The notes under the pieces were generated by a model. That model saw only the letters and a list, made by a program, of their open reading frames with translations. It ran no database searches and had not been told where the DNA came from. Of a stretch of 9,772 bases of DNA, positions 6,751 through 9,772 are shown piece after piece; position 1 is the first letter of the stretch; each line of letters opens with the position of its first letter. The translations under genes were made by a program, and so were the position numbers. Source of the stretch: Anaerolineae bacterium (GTDB taxonomy: Bacteria > Chloroflexota > Anaerolineae > B4-G1 > SLSP01); assembly GCA_021107605.1 (NCBI GenBank), contig JAIOSN010000343.1, forward strand, positions 1 to 9,772, in the 5' to 3' direction.

Positions 6751-7206
6751 TCATTTCTCACTCTCCTGCTGACAGCGAGGGCAAATTCCAAAGAAATCTG
6801 TACAGCACTTCGTGATCCGATAACCTGTCTTTTGAGCCACCTCCTGTTCAATGCAAATAAACCATTCTGTCCCGAAGACTTCAACATCCTCAATAGCGCC
6901 ACATTCAACACAGATCAAATGTGCGTGAGGAGCGGGGTTGTTGCCATCATAATGCGCGCCGGAGTTCCCTAGATCAATTTCTAGAATCTCTCCTCTCTCT
7001 TTGAGCAAGTTTACCAACTTGTAAATGGTGGCTAGACTGATCTGCGGATATTCTATTCTCACGCACTCATAGAGTTCTTCCACATCTGGATGATCTCGAT
7101 TGCCGATTAGCGCCCGGAGTATAGCCATCCGCTGCGGAGTTAAGCGATATCCCTCTGCCCGCAAGCTGACAACTATTTCCGCTATCCGTTCTTGCACTCT
7201 TTCCAT
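6751..7206 (-). CDS. perR: Fur-family metal-dependent repressor, PerR type
   Basis: 151 aa. It has an N-terminal winged helix (~1-85, RLTPQRMAILRAL and ISLATIYKLVNLL as recognition region) and a C-terminal dimerisation domain. The structural Zn site is C99-x-x-C102 and C142-x-x-C145. The regulatory metal ligands align one-to-one with Bacillus PerR: H39 (DHPD), D87 (HYD), H94 and H96 (PHAH), and D107 (AIEDV). Fur proteins usually have Glu at the last position, while Asp is the PerR signature that allows Fe-catalysed His oxidation by peroxide. Extra cysteines C134-C135 are noted. It probably represses itself and the oxygen-defence genes downstream until peroxide appears. The ATG at 7206 has only a weak TAGG upstream. 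Its promoter and a matching operator lie just upstream. Confidence 0.93.
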   Translation of the reverse strand: MERVQERIAEIVVSLRAEGYRLTPQRMAILRALIGNRDHPDVEELYECVRIEYPQISLATIYKLVNLLKERGEILEIDLGNSGAHYDGNNPAPHAHLICVECGAIEDVEVFGTEWFICIEQEVAQKTGYRITKCCTDFFGICPRCQQESEK

Positions 7207-7227
7207 CTTTGCACTACCTAAGCGAGG

Positions 7228-7252
7228 CTAATCAATAATCATTATTGATTAG
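7228..7252. promoter_or_regulatory. PerR/Fur-box operator (perfect 12-1-12 palindrome)
   Basis: The arm CTAATCAATAAT (7228-7239), one central C (7240), and the exact reverse complement of the arm (7241-7252) form a perfect 25-bp palindrome. The core AATAAT-C-ATTATT fits the 7-1-7 PerR box pattern (TTATAATNATTATAA) and the AATnATT heart of Fur boxes. It starts directly after the -10 box of perR and covers the expected start site, so a bound repressor would block transcription. Confidence 0.85.
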
Positions 7253-7281
7253 AGTATATCATAAACGTAATTAGATGTCAA
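7253..7281 (-). promoter_or_regulatory. Sigma70 promoter of perR
   Basis: On the minus strand: -35 TTGACA (7281-7276, consensus), 17-nt spacer, -10 TATACT (7258-7253, one mismatch). The expected start near 7246 lies inside the operator palindrome. This is the strongest promoter-like match in the window, and it may also feed the rubredoxin-flavodiiron genes if transcription passes the 6649-6730 hairpin. Confidence 0.8.
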
Positions 7282-7341
7282 GGATTTTCCAGAGGAAATT
7301 CACAAATCAGAGGGAAATCGTCCAACGGCCCTCCGCTCCAC

Positions 7342-7369
7342 TTGACGCATCAGGCTCTCATAGTAGAAT
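7342..7369 (+). promoter_or_regulatory. Candidate sigma70 promoter of the EF-G gene
   Basis: TTGACG (7342-7347), 16-nt spacer, TAGAAT (7364-7369). The predicted start is about 7376, leaving an ~80-nt leader before the preferred ATG at 7456. It diverges from the perR promoter, with about 60 nt between the two -35 boxes; that spacer shows no recognisable site. Confidence 0.5.
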
Positions 7370-7392
7370 AGCCCTAAGTGTCTGGGATGAGA

Positions 7393-7425
7393 AACCTCGC
7401 TGCTTGCGCAGACGAGGTTATTTTT
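7393..7425 (+). terminator. Terminator-like hairpin in the EF-G leader (possible attenuator)
   Basis: AACCTCG (7393-7399) pairs with CGAGGTT (7413-7419), and CTGC (7400-7403) pairs with GCAG (7408-7411). The loop is 4 nt and one A (7412) is bulged. The sequence ATTTTT follows, with T 7421-7425. This is the form of an intrinsic terminator, placed between the promoter and the coding region. The right arm also contains GAGG, positioned to serve an in-frame ATG at 7426, so the stem could hide a ribosome binding site instead. The mechanism is not decided by sequence. Confidence 0.6.
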
Positions 7426-7455
7426 ATGTCATTAAAGAACAATAAAGGAAGCACT

Positions 7456-9558
7456 ATGAGCCAGAAAGATGCACCGTTAAGTAAAGTACGCATTATTGGA
7501 ATTTTCGCCCATGTGGATGCTGGTAAAACCACCACTTCTGAGGCTGTCCTCTATTACTCTGGACGAATTCACCGCGCCGGCAATATCGATGACGGCGATA
7601 CGCAACTAGATTGGATGCAGCAGGAACGCGAGCGCGGGATCACCATTATGTCCGCGGCTACAGCTTGTCACTGGAATAGCCACCGCATCAACCTTATTGA
7701 TACTCCCGGTCACATTGATTTTACCGCTGAAGTCGTGCGCTCCATCCGCGTGATTGATGGCGCCGTGATGATTCTCTGCGGCGTCGGCGGCGTCGAGCCG
7801 CAGACAGAGGCCGTCTGGAATCACGCGAACCGCGAGAAGCTGCCCCGGCTCATCTACATCAACAAACTTGATCGCATTGGCGCAGATTTTCAACGGGTGT
7901 TGGGTGATATCCGCGAACGGCTCACCAACACCGCTATTCCCATTACGCTCCCTATCGGCAAAGAGGATAAGTATCGCGGCCTCGTTGATCTGCTGACCGA
8001 GGAAGCCCTGGTCTGGCAAGCTGGCGAGGATGACCCGAAAATCATCCCCTTACCCGCAGAGATGGCAGCGGAAGTTACGGAAGCCCGTGAGGTACTCATC
8101 GACGCTATCTGTGAGACCGATGATGAGCTATTGATGCAATGGCTAGAGGGTGAGGAGCCGCCATTGGTGCAATTAAAAGCCGCGTTGCGTGCAGCCACCA
8201 TCAGGGAGCAGTTGACCCCGGTCCTCTGTGGCGCTTCGCGCAACCACATCGGCGTGCAACCATTGTTAGATGCCATCGTGGCCTATCTGCCGGCGCCGGT
8301 GGATAAGGAGCCAAAACAAGGACGAATTCCCGGCCAGACGGAGAGGATCATTGAACGTCCAGATACCCCCCTGGCTCCTTTCTGCGCATCCGCGTTCAAG
8401 ATCGTCACCGATCCTCACGTGGGGCATTTGACCTGGGTGCGGGTCTTCTCCGGGCAATTGAACGTGGGAGAATACGTCTACAATCCGCGCACGGAAAAAA
8501 GGGAGCGGGTCGGACGCATCTACCGCATGCACGCCAACCACCGCGAACAGGTGGATTCGATGTCGGCCAGTGATGTGGTGGCGCTGGTAGGCATGAAATC
8601 CGCCATCACGGGCGACACCCTCTGCGACCCAGAGCAGCCTATCATATTAGAGACCTTTGATTTCCCAGAGCCGGTGATTGCCGTAGCGCTCTCCCCCTCC
8701 ACGGTCAAGGAACGCGAGAAATTGCACCGCGCCGTGAAACGTCTCTGTGATGAGGATCCCACGCTCCTCCAGAAAGTTGATTCCGAGACCGGTGAGTTGA
8801 CGTTGTCGGGCATGGGAGAACTCCACTTGGAGATCACCGCAGAGCGCCTGCAAACCGAGTTTGGATTGACGCCGCAGGTCAGCTCACCGCAAGTCTCCTA
8901 TCGAGAGACGGTCCGCCGTCCCGCCGAGGTGGAATTGATTTACAGGAAACAGAGCGGCGGGCATGGGCACTACGCTAAGGTCGAGTTGCGCGTTGAGCCA
9001 TTGGGCGAGGGAGAAGAGGGCGTGCTCTTTGAAGACAAATCGCCGCCCGCCAGTCTGCCCCGTGATTTCGTGCGCCCCATCGAGATGGGAGCGCGGCAGG
9101 CCCTGGAGAAGGGCATCATCGCCGGTTACACCCTCACCGACGTCAAAATCACGCTGCTAGATGGCGACTATCACGAAGTTGACTCCGCCGCGATGGACTT
9201 TGAGATTGCCGGCAGTATGGCCGCCCGCAAGGCCGCGCGCCAAGCTGCGCCGGCCCTCCTGGAGCCGATCATGCGCCTGGATATCAACATGCCCTCGGAG
9301 TATATGGGTACCGTCGTGGCTGACCTCGGACGCCGCCGGGGGATAATGAACGACATGCGGATGCGCAACAACTACCGCAACATTGATGGCGAAGTCCCTC
9401 TTTCCGAGGCGCGGGGGTACGCCACTGACCTGCGCAGCATGACGAAGGGCCGCGGCACCTTCACGCTGGAGTTCAACCGCTATGATCTAGTGCCGCACGA
9501 GACCGCGTTGGAGATCATGAAAGAGCGTCGCGCCGCCGGGAAAATCCCAGAGCGGTAG
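7456..9558 (+). CDS. fusA: Translation elongation factor G (EF-G or EF-G-like paralogue)
   Basis: 700 aa from the ATG at 7456. The GTPase drives ribosomal translocation, and in some versions ribosome recycling. G-motifs: P-loop AHVDAGKT (18-25), switch I RGITI (60-64), DTPGH (82-86), NKLD (136-139). Domains II-V are complete, with domain IV SGGHGHYAKVEL and the C-terminal GYATDLRS..KGRGT signature. Departures from housekeeping EF-G are AHVDAGK instead of AHIDAGK, the SGRIHRAGNIDDG stretch, and GRRRGIMNDMRMRNNYR in domain V, so this may be a second EF-G copy (EF-G2-like). No str-operon neighbours (rpsL, rpsG, tuf) are present, which supports a paralogue. The start at 7456 was chosen because AAAGGA lies 6 nt upstream and it gives the usual N-terminal length. 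In-frame upstream starts exist at 7378 (GTG), 7388 and 7426. Confidence 0.93.
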   Translation: MSQKDAPLSKVRIIGIFAHVDAGKTTTSEAVLYYSGRIHRAGNIDDGDTQLDWMQQERERGITIMSAATACHWNSHRINLIDTPGHIDFTAEVVRSIRVIDGAVMILCGVGGVEPQTEAVWNHANREKLPRLIYINKLDRIGADFQRVLGDIRERLTNTAIPITLPIGKEDKYRGLVDLLTEEALVWQAGEDDPKIIPLPAEMAAEVTEAREVLIDAICETDDELLMQWLEGEEPPLVQLKAALRAATIREQLTPVLCGASRNHIGVQPLLDAIVAYLPAPVDKEPKQGRIPGQTERIIERPDTPLAPFCASAFKIVTDPHVGHLTWVRVFSGQLNVGEYVYNPRTEKRERVGRIYRMHANHREQVDSMSASDVVALVGMKSAITGDTLCDPEQPIILETFDFPEPVIAVALSPSTVKEREKLHRAVKRLCDEDPTLLQKVDSETGELTLSGMGELHLEITAERLQTEFGLTPQVSSPQVSYRETVRRPAEVELIYRKQSGGHGHYAKVELRVEPLGEGEEGVLFEDKSPPASLPRDFVRPIEMGARQALEKGIIAGYTLTDVKITLLDGDYHEVDSAAMDFEIAGSMAARKAARQAAPALLEPIMRLDINMPSEYMGTVVADLGRRRGIMNDMRMRNNYRNIDGEVPLSEARGYATDLRSMTKGRGTFTLEFNRYDLVPHETALEIMKERRAAGKIPER

Positions 9559-9588
9559 AGCGAAAAAGCGAGTGAGCGAGAAAGTGAA

Positions 9589-9669
9589 AAGTAGTTAGCG
9601 ATAAGTAGTTAGCGGTTAGCGGGTGAGCCATTTGCTGATTTGCACATTCCCCAGCCAACCGCTAACCGC
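9589..9669. repeat. Direct and inverted repeats after the EF-G gene
   Basis: AAGTAGTTAGCG occurs at 9589-9600 and again at 9603-9614 (14-nt period). GCGGTTAGCGG (9612-9622) is exactly complementary to CCGCTAACCGC (9659-9669), forming an 11-bp stem with a 36-nt loop. It lies between two convergent genes, so a bidirectional terminator role is conceivable, but no T-run accompanies the stem on either strand. It looks like another small interspersed repeat. Confidence 0.55.
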
Positions 9670-9675
9670 CCATGG

Positions 9676-9771
9676 CTAATGCGCTAGCCTCTTCTCATAG
9701 ACGCGGTACGTCCGGTAGACCTCACCGTCCACATTTTCCGCCGTCTGGCGCATGGGGATATTGGTCTCCAA
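9676..9771 (-). CDS. 3' end of an unidentified gene (partial)
   Basis: The last 31 codons of a frame entering from the right edge read on the minus strand ...ETNIPMRQTAENVDGEV, then YRTYRVYEKRLAH, then TAG (9678-9676). The start is outside the window. The composition is protein-like and the frame stays open to the edge, while at least one alternative frame (offset by one base at the edge) stops early. The gene would converge on EF-G. There is too little sequence to name a family. Confidence 0.5.
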   Translation of the reverse strand: METNIPMRQTAENVDGEVYRTYRVYEKRLAH

Positions 9772-9772
9772 C

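Noticed and set aside
7378..7455. N-terminal extension of EF-G starting at GTG 7378 or ATG 7388
   Set aside because: The added residues lie over the leader hairpin, do not resemble EF-G, and the best-spaced AAAGGA serves the ATG at 7456. It is kept only as a possible leader frame.

Overview
The window reads as a chromosomal segment of an anaerobic or oxygen-limited bacterium. A member of the Chloroflexota (Anaerolineae-like) is my best guess. The reasons are the Thr/Pro-rich linker on a secreted lipoprotein, the moderately GC-rich genes broken by AT-rich intergenic hairpin repeats of the 'CACAGAGAC...GTCTCCGTGGTG' type, and a full anaerobe-style oxygen defence set. No rRNA or other taxonomic marker is present, so this placement is inference. 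I saw no tRNA, rRNA, CRISPR array, transposase or prophage gene.

Layout. From 85 to 7206 every gene is on the minus strand. Read in the direction of transcription, the order is: a PerR/Fur-family regulator (7206-6751), a 53-residue rubredoxin (6593-6432), a flavodiiron protein (6420-5236), a NAD(P)H:rubredoxin-reductase-like flavoprotein (5184-3970), rubrerythrin (3949-3446), a wrecked peroxiredoxin gene (3268-3051), a Dps-like ferritin (2998-2498), a superoxide reductase (2494-2123), and finally an unrelated secreted glycoside-hydrolase-like lipoprotein (1839-85) with its own promoter. Divergent from perR, an elongation factor G gene runs on the plus strand (7456-9558). The last 31 codons of an unidentified minus-strand gene enter from the right edge (9676-9771).

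How the genes work together. NAD(P)H electrons pass through the flavoprotein to rubredoxin. Rubredoxin then feeds the flavodiiron protein (O2 to water), rubrerythrin (peroxide to water) and superoxide reductase (superoxide to peroxide). The ferritin removes free Fe(II) that would otherwise drive Fenton chemistry. The regulator carries the all-His/Asp metal site typical of peroxide-sensing PerR. Its own promoter (TTGACA, 17-nt spacer, TATACT) is followed directly by a perfect 12-1-12 palindrome whose core matches a PerR/Fur box, so autoregulation can be read from the sequence. The peroxiredoxin that completes this set in related clusters is present only as its first ~13 and last ~50 codons, with the catalytic middle deleted.

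Noteworthy non-coding structure: (1) two intergenic elements (about 1862-1963 and 3289-3386) share a 38-bp lead that differs only by transitions and share a hairpin architecture; one of them supplies the -35 box of a leaderless promoter; (2) a third hairpin of the same style lies at 6649-6730 and remnants lie at both window ends; (3) an intrinsic-terminator-like hairpin sits in the EF-G leader and also buries a possible ribosome binding site.
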